A DNA stretch of 64,000 nucleotides from Geobacter sp. DSM 9736 (GTDB lineage: Bacteria > Desulfobacterota > Desulfuromonadia > Geobacterales > Geobacteraceae): NCBI RefSeq assembly GCF_900187405.1, contig NZ_LT896716.1, positions 248,001 to 312,000 on the forward strand, in the 5' to 3' direction. The position numbers were made by a program, and so were the translations under genes. This document shows positions 8,867-17,887 of the stretch, piece by piece. Below the pieces are notes generated by a model. It was given only the letters and a program-made list of their open reading frames with translations, did not search any database and was not told the DNA's origin. Each line of letters starts with the position of its first letter. Within the stretch, counting starts at the first letter, position 1.

Positions 8867-9943
8867 TTGTCCACCAAGAAAACAGTCACAGAGCTCAGGC
8901 AGGAAATAGACGCCATCGATGATGCGTTTCTCGACCTGCTCAACCGCCGGGCCGAACTGGTCGTGGAGGTAGGACGGCTGAAGCGGGACGAACAGCGGGA
9001 TTTTCACGTCCCGAGCCGCGAGCGGGAGATCTACGAACGGTTGACTGCGCGAAATGCGGGGCCCTTCCCCAACGAGTCGCTGCGAAGTGTGTTCCGCGAG
9101 ATCATTTCGGCTTCTTTGGCTCTCGAGGAACCGATGAAGGTTGCGTTCTTCGGGCCCAAGGCTACCTTTACCCACATGGCTGCCAAGCAGGTATTCGGTC
9201 TTTCCGCCGAACTGATTCCCCAGAAATCAATACCGTCCGTCTTCGAAGAGGTTGAGAAAGGAAAGGCGCTTTACGGCGTAGTTCCGGTGGAAAATTCCAC
9301 CGAGGGCATGGTGTCGCACACGCTCGACATGTTCATGGAGAGTGAGCTCAAGATCAATGCCGAAGTCATGCTGGAAATACATCACTTTCTCCTTTCCCGT
9401 ACCGGCCGCTTCGAAGATGTAAAGAAGGTGTATTCCCACCCCCAGCCGATCGCCCAGTGCCGGGAGTGGCTTAGAGAGAACCTGCCAAGTGTCCCTGTGG
9501 TCGATGTTGCTTCCACTGCGGTGGCCGCGCAGATTGCCAGCGAGGATTACACGGCAGCTGCCATTGCCAGCGAAATAGCTTCGACGATGTACGATCTCAG
9601 GATTGTACGGGAGCGGATCGAGGACCAGGTAAACAACTTCACCCGCTTCCTCGTCATTGGGAAGAAGCTTGCAGAGGGAAGCGGCGACGACAAGACATCG
9701 CTCATGTTTTCGGTTAAGGACGAGGTCGGCATTCTCTACCGGATGCTGGAGCCGTTCGCCAAGCGTGGAATCAACCTTTCCAAAATAGAATCACGCCCCC
9801 TCAAGAAGAAGGCGTGGGAGTATATCTTCTACCTTGATCTCATGGGGCACATATCCGAGCCGAAAGTCGCAGAGGCGGTCCAGGAACTGAAGGACTGTTG
9901 CCAATTCGTCAAGCTACTCGGTTCCTACCCCCGCGCCAAGTAG
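8867..9943 (+). CDS. pheA: Bifunctional chorismate mutase / prephenate dehydratase
   Basis: 358 residues catalysing chorismate to prephenate and prephenate to phenylpyruvate in phenylalanine synthesis. The AroQ-type chorismate mutase domain covers about residues 5-85 (LRQEIDAIDDAFLDLLNRR), the dehydratase about 92-270 (FFGPKATFTHMAA; NFTRFLVIG), and the ACT regulatory domain about 280-355 with the phenylalanine-binding ESRP motif, so feedback inhibition by phenylalanine is expected. The TTG at 8867 is the best start available, with TAAGG upstream. First gene of the tyrA-aroA-cmk cluster. Confidence 0.93.
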   Translation: MSTKKTVTELRQEIDAIDDAFLDLLNRRAELVVEVGRLKRDEQRDFHVPSREREIYERLTARNAGPFPNESLRSVFREIISASLALEEPMKVAFFGPKATFTHMAAKQVFGLSAELIPQKSIPSVFEEVEKGKALYGVVPVENSTEGMVSHTLDMFMESELKINAEVMLEIHHFLLSRTGRFEDVKKVYSHPQPIAQCREWLRENLPSVPVVDVASTAVAAQIASEDYTAAAIASEIASTMYDLRIVRERIEDQVNNFTRFLVIGKKLAEGSGDDKTSLMFSVKDEVGILYRMLEPFAKRGINLSKIESRPLKKKAWEYIFYLDLMGHISEPKVAEAVQELKDCCQFVKLLGSYPRAK

Positions 9944-10011
9944 TGCATTACACCAGGGCATCTACGGTTGGATGCGTTGCCCGACCACTTTGACCATTGA
10001 TAGGAGGAACG

Positions 10012-10872
10012 ATGCCGCTCATTCGTCGGCTGGCAGTCATCGGCGTCGGCCTCATAGGCGGCTCGCTCGCGCGCATACTGCGGGAGAAGGGTGAGGTTGA
10101 GGAGATCGTTGGCATCGGCCGCGGTGAATCCAACCTGCAACGGGGGGTGGAGCTGGGGGTGATCGACCGCTATTGTCTCGATCCGGTGGAAGGAGTAGCC
10201 GGAGCGGACATGGTTTTTCTAGCCACTCCTGTCAGCACCATTTTCCCCCTTACTGCGTCGATTGCGCCCGTTCTCGATCCCGGGTGCATAGTCACCGACG
10301 GGGGGAGCGTGAAGGAGGAGATCGTACGGCAGTGCGAGTCGGTGATGCAGTCGGGCACCTTCTTCGTCGGGGGGCATCCCATCGCAGGAACCGAACACTC
10401 AGGCGTCGAGGCTTCTTTTGCGACGCTCTATCAGGGGAAGCGGTGCATCATAACGCCTACGCCTTCGACCGATCCTTCCGCCCTTGAGAAGGTCGGCAGA
10501 ATGTGGGAAATAGCAGGGAGCAGCGTCGTTCTCATGGATCCGGTGAAGCATGACCGGGTGGTGGGGGCCATTTCCCACCTTCCGCACATGGTGGCCTATG
10601 CACTTGTGAACGCAGTCGGCGGCTATGACCGGTTCGAGGAAAGCATACTCAGCTATTCCGCCGGGGGGTTCAGGGACTTCACCCGCATCGCTTCATCCGA
10701 CCCGGTGATGTGGCGTGACATCGCCGTTGCCAACCGAGAGAGTATAATCGAGATGATGGACCTCTTCGCCAGGTACTTTGCTGACCTCCGCGAGATGGTA
10801 GAAAAGGGTGACGGACAGGGGCTGCAGGAATTCTTCGCCCGTTCCAAGCACCAGCGGGATGCGATTCTCTGA
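10012..10872 (+). CDS. tyrA: Prephenate (or arogenate) dehydrogenase
   Basis: 286 residues oxidising prephenate to 4-hydroxyphenylpyruvate with NAD(P) for tyrosine synthesis. The dinucleotide site VIGVGLIGGSLA is at about 8-19; GGHPIAGTEHSG and SHLPHMVAYAL are the family's substrate-domain motifs. The ATG at 10012 was chosen because TAGGAGG lies seven bases upstream; an earlier ATG at 9997 has no such site. There is no chorismate mutase or ACT domain. Sits between pheA and aroA. Confidence 0.93.
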   Translation: MPLIRRLAVIGVGLIGGSLARILREKGEVEEIVGIGRGESNLQRGVELGVIDRYCLDPVEGVAGADMVFLATPVSTIFPLTASIAPVLDPGCIVTDGGSVKEEIVRQCESVMQSGTFFVGGHPIAGTEHSGVEASFATLYQGKRCIITPTPSTDPSALEKVGRMWEIAGSSVVLMDPVKHDRVVGAISHLPHMVAYALVNAVGGYDRFEESILSYSAGGFRDFTRIASSDPVMWRDIAVANRESIIEMMDLFARYFADLREMVEKGDGQGLQEFFARSKHQRDAIL

Positions 10873-10915
10873 GCTGCTGGTCTAGCACATGGGGTCTGAT
10901 TTTACAGGAGTTCAC

Positions 10916-12202
10916 GTGGAGTATACGGTACAACCGGCGAAAGCAGTGAAAGGCGAAATGGTGGTGCCGGGGGATAAATCGATATCCCACCGCTCCATCA
11001 TGCTGGGGTCCCTTGCCGAAGGTCAAACCAGGGTTACCGGCTTTCTTCGTGGCGAGGACAATCTCGCCACCCTCAACGCCTTCCGTGCAATGGGGATCGA
11101 CATCACCGACGATGGTACTACGCTTCGCATCTCCGGTAAGGGACTGCGCGGGTTGAGCGAGCCGACGGATGTTCTCGACTGCGGCAACTCCGGTACGTCC
11201 ATGCGGCTTATGGCCGGACTCCTGGCGGGCCAGTCATTTTTTTCCGTTCTGACTGGAGACCAGTATTTGCGCCGTCGGCCGATGAAGCGTGTAATCGAGC
11301 CGCTGGCACGGATGGGGGGGACTATTTTCGGTCGCTCCGGAGGCGACAGGGCACCGCTTGCAATCGTCGGACGGCCCCTTGCCGGTATCAGCCATCATTC
11401 CGCCGTTGCGAGCGCGCAGGTCAAGTCCGCCCTGATGCTGGCCGGGCTGTACGCAGAGGGTGAGACTACAATAACCGAGCCTCACCTCTCCCGGGACCAT
11501 TCGGAGCGCATGTTCCGGTATTTCGGTGCCGACGTGGCATCTTTCACGGGAGGGGTGACGGTGCGCGGGGGGCGAGAGCTTCAGGGACGGGACATCATAG
11601 TCCCAGGGGACATATCTTCGGCGGCTTTCTTCATCGTTGCCGCCCTCATCGTTCCCGGCTCGGAGCTGCTCATTCGGGGTGTCGGCGTGAATCCGACGCG
11701 TACCGGCATACTGGACATCCTTACCGCAATGGGGGGAGACATACAGCTCCTCGACTGCCGTGACCTGTCGGGAGAGCCGGTGGCGGATATCCTGGTCAGG
11801 GCTTCTCGGTTGCGGGGTGTCGAGATAGGGGGGGATGTGGTCCCTCGTGCGATTGATGAATTTCCTGTGATCTGCGTTGCCGCCGCTCTCGCCGACGGCC
11901 AGACCACGTTGAGAGACGCTCATGAGCTGCGTGTCAAGGAGACGGACCGAATCACCGCCATGGCGAAGAACCTTTGCCGTGCGGGGGTTGCTATCGCCGA
12001 GACTCCCGACGGCATGGTGATCGAAGGCGCAGGACGAATCGACGGGTGCAGGGCGGAGAGTTTCGGTGACCACCGGATAGCCATGTCGATGCTCGTGGCC
12101 GGGCTTGCGGCAAGCGGAGAAGTCACCGTGGACGACGTTGAGTGCATCGGAACCTCTTTTCCAGATTTCATTCCTTTACTACAGAAGGTTGCCAACTCGT
12201 GA
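10916..12202 (+). CDS. aroA: 3-phosphoshikimate 1-carboxyvinyltransferase (EPSP synthase)
   Basis: 428 residues adding enolpyruvate to shikimate-3-phosphate in the shikimate pathway. Seen are PGDKSISHR near the N-terminus, CGNSGTSMRLMAGLL, and LRVKETDRI toward the C-terminus, all classic active-site motifs. The GTG at 10916 has AGGAG five bases upstream and begins the family's usual N-terminus; the ATG at 10889 is upstream of that ribosome site. The stop overlaps the GTG of cmk, so translation is coupled. Confidence 0.95.
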   Translation: MEYTVQPAKAVKGEMVVPGDKSISHRSIMLGSLAEGQTRVTGFLRGEDNLATLNAFRAMGIDITDDGTTLRISGKGLRGLSEPTDVLDCGNSGTSMRLMAGLLAGQSFFSVLTGDQYLRRRPMKRVIEPLARMGGTIFGRSGGDRAPLAIVGRPLAGISHHSAVASAQVKSALMLAGLYAEGETTITEPHLSRDHSERMFRYFGADVASFTGGVTVRGGRELQGRDIIVPGDISSAAFFIVAALIVPGSELLIRGVGVNPTRTGILDILTAMGGDIQLLDCRDLSGEPVADILVRASRLRGVEIGGDVVPRAIDEFPVICVAAALADGQTTLRDAHELRVKETDRITAMAKNLCRAGVAIAETPDGMVIEGAGRIDGCRAESFGDHRIAMSMLVAGLAASGEVTVDDVECIGTSFPDFIPLLQKVANS

Positions 12203-12897
12203 GATTGAACGGGAAAAACGGGCGGGGCCTCATCATCGCCATAGATGGTCCTTCCGGTGCGGGGAAGAGCACGGTGACAAAACTGCTCGCCGACCGGCTC
12301 GGTTACATCTTTCTCGACACCGGTGCAATGTTCAGGGCGGTTGCGCTGGCGGCCCAACGTGCAGGAATCTCCGTGGAGGATGATGATGCTCTCGCCAATC
12401 TTTGCCGCGGCATAGCCATATCCTTTGAACGCAGAGACGGCTGCTGTTGCCGCGTCATGCTCAACGACGAAGATGTTTCCTCGGCCATCAGGAGTCCGGA
12501 AATCAGTCTCCTGACCTCCAGGATCTCAGCCCGGAAAGTGGTGCGGGAGTTTCTTCTTACACTCCAGCGCGAGATGGGGAGTAAGGGAGGGGTTATTCTT
12601 GAGGGGCGGGATATCGGTACTGTGGTTTTCCCCGATGCCGACGTGAAGGTATTTCTCTCGGCCTCAGCCGAAGTACGCGGGAAAAGGCGTTTCATCGAGC
12701 TGAAGGCCAAGGGCGTGGATGTCGACCTGGAGACGACGGTGGGGGAGGTAATGCAGCGGGACGAGCAGGACGTCCGAAGGGAACATGCTCCATTGCGGCA
12801 GGCGGAAGATGCCATCGTAATCGATTCGACTGAACTTACGGTGGACGATGTGGTTGACACCATTGAAAAGATGGTAGCGGAAAAGCTCAGGGCATAG
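12199..12897 (+). CDS. cmk: Cytidylate kinase
   Basis: 232 residues phosphorylating CMP/dCMP with ATP. The P-loop DGPSGAGKST is near the N-terminus, followed by FLDTGAMFRAVAL for base recognition and LEGRDIGTVVFPDADVKVFL later, all typical of Cmk. The GTG at 12199 overlaps the aroA stop as GTGA; longer in-frame starts lie within aroA and are rejected. Neighbour order aroA-cmk-ispH-rpsA is widely conserved. Confidence 0.94.
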   Translation: MRLNGKNGRGLIIAIDGPSGAGKSTVTKLLADRLGYIFLDTGAMFRAVALAAQRAGISVEDDDALANLCRGIAISFERRDGCCCRVMLNDEDVSSAIRSPEISLLTSRISARKVVREFLLTLQREMGSKGGVILEGRDIGTVVFPDADVKVFLSASAEVRGKRRFIELKAKGVDVDLETTVGEVMQRDEQDVRREHAPLRQAEDAIVIDSTELTVDDVVDTIEKMVAEKLRA

Positions 12898-12903
12898 GTT
12901 CTC

Positions 12904-13752
12904 ATGGAGATACTACTCGCAAAACAGGCAGGATTCTGCTTCGGTGTCAAACGCGCCACTCAAATGGCGTTTGAGGCGGCGGGCAAGGGAGGCAAGACCT
13001 TTACTCTCGGTCCGATCATACATTCTCCTCAGGTTGTGCAGCGGCTTGAAGAGTTGGGGGTGAAGGTTCTTCGTGAAGTAGCCGAAATCGAGAACGGCAC
13101 CATCATCATCAGGTCTCATGGTGTGGCTTCGGATGATTTGGAGGAGGCTGTGCGTCGGGAGCTGGAGGTGGTGGATGCAACCTGCCCCTTCGTGAAGAAA
13201 GCACAGGACCATGTAATGGGCTTGTCCGAGGGTGGGTACGATGTGGTGGTGGTTGGAGACGCTGACCATCCCGAGGTTCAGGGAATCGTCTCCTATGCCA
13301 AGGGCAAGGTGTTCGTGGTGGGTTCCGGTGAGGAGGCTTTTCATCTGCCTCGCATGGCGAAAATAGGTATCGTCGCGCAGACGACTCAATCCATGGAGAA
13401 CCTGAAGGCCGTTGTTCTGCAGTGCTTGACGAAAGGTGGGGAGTTGAGGATCTTCAACACCATATGCGATGCTACCGCTGTTCGTCAGGAAGAGGCAAAG
13501 GAGCTGGCGAAGCGGGTGGATTGCATGATTGTCATCGGCGGCTACAACAGCGCGAACACCAAGCGTCTCGCCGAGGTCTGCGCAGAGCTGCAGCCGAAGA
13601 CGCATCACATAGAGACGGCGGAGCAGGTTGATCCTGAATGGTTCAGTGGTGTCAAATGCGTCGGAGTCACTGCCGGGGCCTCTACACCCAAGTGGATCAT
13701 CGATGAGGTGATCGAGAGGGTTGAGCAGATCAATAGCGACAAAAAGTATTGA
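12904..13752 (+). CDS. ispH: 4-hydroxy-3-methylbut-2-enyl diphosphate reductase
   Basis: 282 residues, last enzyme of the MEP isoprenoid pathway, producing IPP and DMAPP through a 4Fe-4S cluster. The three cluster cysteines are in AGFCFGVKRA, VDATCPFVKKA and NTICDATAVRQ; the active-site glutamate region AQTTQSMEN and the closing GVTAGASTPKW are also present. It starts six bases after cmk and is followed by rpsA, in keeping with the conserved ispH-rpsA neighbourhood. Confidence 0.95.
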   Translation: MEILLAKQAGFCFGVKRATQMAFEAAGKGGKTFTLGPIIHSPQVVQRLEELGVKVLREVAEIENGTIIIRSHGVASDDLEEAVRRELEVVDATCPFVKKAQDHVMGLSEGGYDVVVVGDADHPEVQGIVSYAKGKVFVVGSGEEAFHLPRMAKIGIVAQTTQSMENLKAVVLQCLTKGGELRIFNTICDATAVRQEEAKELAKRVDCMIVIGGYNSANTKRLAEVCAELQPKTHHIETAEQVDPEWFSGVKCVGVTAGASTPKWIIDEVIERVEQINSDKKY

Positions 13753-13821
13753 GTTTTTATGGAATACTGCTAGTATGGAAAGGTTTCCGAAAGGCGAAAT
13801 ATATCAGGGGGTACCATTGTA

Positions 13822-15573
13822 ATGGCCGATGAGAGAAGATCAAACAGATTCAAGGACGCGCCAATCAAGCGTTTTCATGATAGCGATGAGGAGCTGGAAC
13901 AGGGGCAGGGTGAGTTCGAGGAACTCTTCCACGGAAGCCTTCGCGCGTTGCAGGTAGGTGAGGTTGTCAAGGGCGTAGTCGTGCAGATCAGCCAGGATTT
14001 CGTGCTGGTGGATGTCGGGTACAAATCTGAAGGATGCATAGCCATCAATGAGTTCATAAACGAGAGCGGTGATCTCGAGGTAAAGGTCGGCGACGAAGTG
14101 CGCGTCCTCTTTGAACGTGCGGAGAACGAGCGGGGATACATCGTTCTGTCGAAGAAGAAGGCGGAAGCGCAAGCCGGCTGGGAGAAGATTGCCGAGGCTG
14201 GTGGAGAAGGGGGCATCATCGAAGGAAAGGTCATTTCCAAGGTGAAAGGCGGCCTCATGGTCGATATAGGCGTGCAGGCATTTCTTCCTGCATCTCAGGT
14301 AGATATACGGCCTGGAGGGAACCTTGACAAGTATATCGGTCTTTCAGGAAAGTTCAAGATACTGAAAATGAACCGTAAGCGTGGGAACGTAGTTCTTTCT
14401 CGCCGCGTGATCCTCGAAGAGGAGCGCAGTGTGATGAAGGATCAGACGCTGGAGAAGCTGGCCGAAGGTCAGGTTATGGAAGGGACCGTCAAGAACATTA
14501 CCGAGTATGGCGCATTCGTGGATCTCGGTGGCGTCGACGGGCTTCTTCACGTTACCGACATGTCATGGGGCCGGCTCGGGCATCCTTCAGAAATGATAAA
14601 AGTAGGTGACAAGCTGAATGTCATGGTGCTGAAGTATGACCGCTCCAAAGAGAAAATTTCGCTGGGGCTCAAGCAGGCAATGCCGGATCCGTGGCTGTCT
14701 GTCGAACAGAAGTATACGGTCGGCGACCGGGTACGTGGCAGAGTGGTAAGTCTCGCTGAATACGGCGCTTTTATAGCTCTTGAGGAAGGGGTGGAGGGGC
14801 TAGTCCACGTCTCGGAAATGTCGTGGACCAGAAGAGTGCGTCACCCCTCCGAGATTCTGAAAGTAGGGGAAGAGGTGGAAGCCGCTGTTCTTGGAGTCGA
14901 TATGGGCAATCGTAGGATCTCGCTCGGACTCAAGCAGACCGAAGTGAATCCTTGGACCGTTATCGGCGAGCGGTACCCCGTAGGAACGAAGATCGAGGGT
15001 CAGATCAAGAACATCACCGATTTCGGCGTATTTATCGGAATCGAAGACGGCATCGACGGCCTTGTGCATGTCTCCGACGTCTCTTGGACGAAGCGGATAA
15101 AGCATCCGGGTGAGGTATTCAGTAAAGGCCAGACGGTTCAGGCTGTCGTGCTCAACATCGACGTGGACAACGAGCGCCTGTCGCTGGGTATCAAGCAGCT
15201 TACCCCCGATCCCTGGTCCGAGATTCCCAGCCGCTACAGGCCTGGCACCCGCGTAAAAGGTAAAGTGTCGTCTGTGACCGACTTCGGAATCTTCATCGAG
15301 CTTGAGGAGGGGATCGAGGGGCTTATTCATGTCTCCGAACTCTCGCATGAAAAACTGCCTACGCCGAAAGGATTCGCAGAGGTTGGGGACGAGTTGGAAG
15401 CGGTAGTGTTGAGCGTGGATACGTCCGACAGAAAAATCGGCCTGTCCGTCAAGAGTCTGCAGAGTGCAATAGAGAAAGCTGAGCTGGCCGCCTACATGGA
15501 ATCACAAGGGGAAGCGACTTCCAACCTGGGAGACCTGCTAAAAGACCTGAAGAAAAACGGCGGGGATCAATAA
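13822..15573 (+). CDS. rpsA: 30S ribosomal protein S1
   Basis: 583 residues. It carries six S1/OB RNA-binding repeats; the last four are highly alike, each with the pattern G-x-V-x-x-I-T-x-Y/F-G-A/I-F followed by G-x-x-G-L-x-H-V-S-(E/D)-x-S-W and ending in a LGLKQ or LGIKQ segment. S1 binds mRNA and helps initiation. Six repeats is the enterobacterial-like full length. The ATG follows AGGGGG after a roughly 70-base leader with small hairpins, and rpsA often represses its own translation. Confidence 0.95.
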   Translation: MADERRSNRFKDAPIKRFHDSDEELEQGQGEFEELFHGSLRALQVGEVVKGVVVQISQDFVLVDVGYKSEGCIAINEFINESGDLEVKVGDEVRVLFERAENERGYIVLSKKKAEAQAGWEKIAEAGGEGGIIEGKVISKVKGGLMVDIGVQAFLPASQVDIRPGGNLDKYIGLSGKFKILKMNRKRGNVVLSRRVILEEERSVMKDQTLEKLAEGQVMEGTVKNITEYGAFVDLGGVDGLLHVTDMSWGRLGHPSEMIKVGDKLNVMVLKYDRSKEKISLGLKQAMPDPWLSVEQKYTVGDRVRGRVVSLAEYGAFIALEEGVEGLVHVSEMSWTRRVRHPSEILKVGEEVEAAVLGVDMGNRRISLGLKQTEVNPWTVIGERYPVGTKIEGQIKNITDFGVFIGIEDGIDGLVHVSDVSWTKRIKHPGEVFSKGQTVQAVVLNIDVDNERLSLGIKQLTPDPWSEIPSRYRPGTRVKGKVSSVTDFGIFIELEEGIEGLIHVSELSHEKLPTPKGFAEVGDELEAVVLSVDTSDRKIGLSVKSLQSAIEKAELAAYMESQGEATSNLGDLLKDLKKNGGDQ

Positions 15574-15582
15574 ATAACGCAA

Positions 15583-15609
15583 CAGAGGCCCCCAGATGGG
15601 TGGCCTCTG
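15583..15609 (+). terminator. Hairpin after rpsA, weak terminator or attenuator
   Basis: CAGAGGCC (15583-15590) pairs with GGCCTCTG (15602-15609) in a perfect 8-bp stem. The following ATCAATTTAAA has no uninterrupted T tract, so termination may be partial and some rpsA transcripts could read into ihfB. Confidence 0.5.
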
Positions 15610-15639
15610 ATCAATTTAAATGCTGCACGAGGTGGGTGA

Positions 15640-15918
15640 ATGACGAAGAGTGAACTGGTGGAGAAGATTGTCGAACGTAATACCATGCTGACTCGCAAGG
15701 AGTCGGAGATGATCATCAATATTGTTTTTGATTCGATGAGCGAAGCTTTACAGAATGGGGACAAGGTCGAAATCCGCGGTTTTGGCAGTTTTACCGTGCG
15801 GGAGCGTTCGGCCAGGGAAGCGAGGAACCCGAAGAGCGGTGAGCTTGTCGACATCCCAGCCAAGAAAGTGCCATTCTTCAAGACCGGCAAGGAGCTCAGG
15901 GAGCGTGTTGATTCCTGA
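15640..15918 (+). CDS. ihfB: Integration host factor beta-like (HU/IHF family) DNA-binding protein
   Basis: 92 residues. The helical N-terminus MTKSELVEKI leads to the DNA-binding arm with GFGSFTVRERSAREARNPKSGE, then the ending VPFFKTGKELRERV. The sequence resembles IHF-beta more than HU, and rpsA-ihfB is the same neighbour order as in Escherichia coli, which supports the IhfB call. It bends DNA for recombination, replication and sigma-54-type promoters. An HU assignment cannot be wholly excluded. Confidence 0.85.
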   Translation: MTKSELVEKIVERNTMLTRKESEMIINIVFDSMSEALQNGDKVEIRGFGSFTVRERSAREARNPKSGELVDIPAKKVPFFKTGKELRERVDS

Positions 15919-15959
15919 ACTCCTGCTGCCTAACTTCCCGACAAGATATATATCCCCCG

Positions 15960-15998
15960 GTTATGGTAATACCTGCGTCATGCAGGTGTTTCCATAAC
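15960..15998. other. Long imperfect hairpin between ihfB and tRNA-Leu
   Basis: GTTATGG (15960-15966), TAAT, ACCTGC (15971-15976), a 5-base loop, GCAGGT (15982-15987), GTTT, CCATAAC (15992-15998). The two inner tetranucleotides can pair except for one T-T mismatch, giving 16 of 17 pairs in RNA. No T tract follows, so it is not a standard terminator. Function unknown. Confidence 0.65.
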
Positions 15999-16035
15999 TG
16001 GTGGGAGTCAGTCTGTAGGGCACGCTGAGTTCTTG

Positions 16036-16123
16036 GCCCGGATGGCGGAATTGGTAGACGCAAGGGACTTAAAATCCCTCGGCGCTTAGCGCTGTGCCGG
16101 TTCGACCCCGGCTCCGGGCACCA
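16036..16123 (+). tRNA. tRNA-Leu (anticodon UAA)
   Basis: The acceptor arm GCCCGGA (16036-16042) pairs with TCCGGGC (16113-16119), followed by A and an encoded CCA. The anticodon stem AGGGA/TCCCT encloses the loop CTTAAAA, giving anticodon TAA. The long variable arm (CGGCGCTTAGCGCTG) and the D-loop TTGGTAGACG are typical of leucine tRNAs; the T-loop is GGTTCGACCCC. Confidence 0.97.
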
Positions 16124-16157
16124 TCATTCATCTTCCGTTGTCGATCAAGCTTTTCAT

Positions 16158-16553
16158 TCAGGTGCTTCGCAGGAGAGCTGTTGCATCCTGGAGAACCTGT
16201 GCCAATTCTTCCGCCCGATCCGTTCCCAGGCGGATTCTTTTTCCATCTTTCAGTTCTATCTCCACCGTATGCCGTCCCGACACGTCGATCGACCAGACCC
16301 TAAACCTATCTTTCTTCATGACCGAGATCCGCTCGATCTCTGTCAGGCTCACATCTCTGCGAATAAGGCCAAGGCCGAAATACCAGATCAGCCGGCCCTC
16401 TGTCACTTCGATGGTAAGTACCGGAAAAAGCACTGCACACACCGCCAGCATAACCAATCCCAGCCAGGACCAGGGGCGGCCAAGAAAAATTAGGAGACTT
16501 ATCCCTAGGATAACCATCAACAGGTATCCGAGCTGAGTATGGCGATAGTGCAT
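16158..16553 (-). CDS. Small membrane protein with PH-like (photosystem-unrelated) domain
   Basis: 131 residues. Two hydrophobic segments (about 9-25 and 28-47) form a membrane hairpin; the rest is a small beta-rich domain with TEGRLIWYFGLGLIRRDVSLTEIERI, the layout of bacterial PH-like membrane proteins. I do not recognise a specific function. No strong ribosome site precedes the ATG at 16553. The gene lies alone, convergent with tRNA-Leu. Confidence 0.6.
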   Translation of the reverse strand: MHYRHTQLGYLLMVILGISLLIFLGRPWSWLGLVMLAVCAVLFPVLTIEVTEGRLIWYFGLGLIRRDVSLTEIERISVMKKDRFRVWSIDVSGRHTVEIELKDGKRIRLGTDRAEELAQVLQDATALLRST

Positions 16554-16606
16554 GAGTTTACCATTATGATGAGATGTTAATTGAGAGGATATTACCGGTT
16601 CACTGA

Positions 16607-16616
16607 TGACCGGTCA
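16607..16616. promoter_or_regulatory. TGACCGGTCA palindrome upstream of cysE
   Basis: A perfect 10-bp palindrome; a second ACCGGT lies 15 bp upstream (16593-16598). The position between the divergent PH-like gene and cysE suits an operator, but no regulator is identified. Confidence 0.25.
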
Positions 16617-16768
16617 ATGATTCATTTAACTTCATGCATCGTCTACTTCTCCCTCGTACCCTACTTTCTTGGTCGCCGTGTTTCGGGGAAATAGTTGACG
16701 CATTTAGTATGGTATGATATTTCTAGCATGCTCCTGTGTTCCGCCAACTTCCGATTATGAGGTAATCT

Positions 16769-17446
16769 ATGTTTTCAGGCTTGCGCGACGATATCAAGGC
16801 CGTTTTTGACCGCGATCCTGCAGCTCGAAGTTCGCTCGAAGTCTTTTTTTGCTATCCCGGACTTCACGCCCTCTGGTTTCATCGCCTTGCCCATTGGCTG
16901 TGGGTGCATGGTTTTTACTTTCTCGGGCGTTTCACTTCACATCTGGGGCGGTTTTTTACAGGGATAGAGATTCATCCGGGCGCCAAGATTGGCAGACGTT
17001 TTTTCATCGATCACGGTATGGGAGTCGTGATCGGGGAAACAGCCGAGATCGGCGACAATGTTACACTCTATCACGGGGTGACCCTCGGCGGTGTCAGCTG
17101 GGAAAAGACAAAGCGTCATCCGACGATAGAGGACAATGTTGTGATCGGATCCGGCGCTAAGATACTCGGTCCATTTACTGTAGGCGCTGACAGCAAGGTG
17201 GGCTCCAACTCAGTGGTTGTCAAGGAAGTACCTCCTCATTCGACCGTCGTTGGCATACCTGGGCGGGTGGTGATGGCTCCTGACAAAGAGCCCGGCGGAA
17301 GGGTGGATCTGGAGCACGGAAAACTTCCAGACCCTGAGGCCAAAGCAATTTCTTGCCTTTTCGATCAGATAAGGGAGCTGGAGAAGAAATATCAAGCTCT
17401 TGCCGCTGAGCACGAAACGCTCAAAAAGAAGGTAGCCGGACTGTAA
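16769..17446 (+). CDS. cysE: Serine O-acetyltransferase
   Basis: 225 residues making O-acetylserine from serine and acetyl-CoA, the first step of cysteine synthesis. The N-terminal helical part leads to the left-handed beta-helix of hexapeptide repeats; the catalytic block is [31 protein letters not shown], and the repeat end includes [25 protein letters not shown]. After the helix there is an extra charged segment, about residues 190-225, with heptad-like coiled-coil character ending in Leu. TAA is followed directly by the iscR ATG, so the two are coupled and cysteine supply is tied to Fe-S regulation. Confidence 0.93.
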   Translation: MFSGLRDDIKAVFDRDPAARSSLEVFFCYPGLHALWFHRLAHWLWVHGFYFLGRFTSHLGRFFTGIEIHPGAKIGRRFFIDHGMGVVIGETAEIGDNVTLYHGVTLGGVSWEKTKRHPTIEDNVVIGSGAKILGPFTVGADSKVGSNSVVVKEVPPHSTVVGIPGRVVMAPDKEPGGRVDLEHGKLPDPEAKAISCLFDQIRELEKKYQALAAEHETLKKKVAGL

Positions 17447-17881
17447 ATGCGTTTATCCACGAAGGCTCAATACGCAGTCAGGGCGCTTGTAGATCTGTCT
17501 ATGAATTCTGCGGGAAGGCCGGTCGCACTAAAGGATATCGCGCGTCGGGAGGATATCCCCCTCAACTATCTCGAGCAGCTTTTCAATCGGCTCAAAAAAG
17601 GGGACCTTGTCAGGAGTGTTCGCGGCCCTGGCGGGGGCTATGTCCTCGCCCGAAAGGGTGAGCGGATCCCGGTCAGCGAAATCGTGACAACGGTGGAAGA
17701 ACCACTGAACCCAGTGGCATGCCTTGATGAGAGCGGATCCGGGTGCTCACGGGCTGCCCGGTGCGTAACATACGACCTCTGGAAGGAACTCGGCGATACC
17801 ATCCACAAATTCCTCTCCTCGAAGACCCTGGAAGACCTGGTGCGGGAAGCGGCGGACAAAACCCCCGGAATTGAACGTTAA
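17447..17881 (+). CDS. iscR: Rrf2/IscR-type Fe-S cluster regulator
   Basis: 144 residues. An N-terminal winged helix (LSTKAQYAVRALVDLS ... LEQLFNRLKKGDLVRSVRGPGGGY) is followed by three cysteines at 92, 100 and 106, the 2Fe-2S ligand pattern of IscR. It should sense Fe-S status and regulate the following iscS and perhaps cysE. Start is immediately after the cysE stop; iscS follows within 6 bp. CymR/RsrR-like roles are possible, but the three cysteines favour IscR. Confidence 0.88.
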   Translation: MRLSTKAQYAVRALVDLSMNSAGRPVALKDIARREDIPLNYLEQLFNRLKKGDLVRSVRGPGGGYVLARKGERIPVSEIVTTVEEPLNPVACLDESGSGCSRAARCVTYDLWKELGDTIHKFLSSKTLEDLVREAADKTPGIER

Positions 17882-17887
17882 TCTACA

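Noticed and set aside
16036-16123. Integration site at tRNA-Leu
   Set aside because: No integrase or duplicated tRNA 3' end is found around it in the window.
16695-16723. Sigma-70 promoter of cysE
   Set aside because: TTGACG is good but the only hexamer at 17 bp is TATTTC and the better TATGAT is at 12 bp; not called as a feature.
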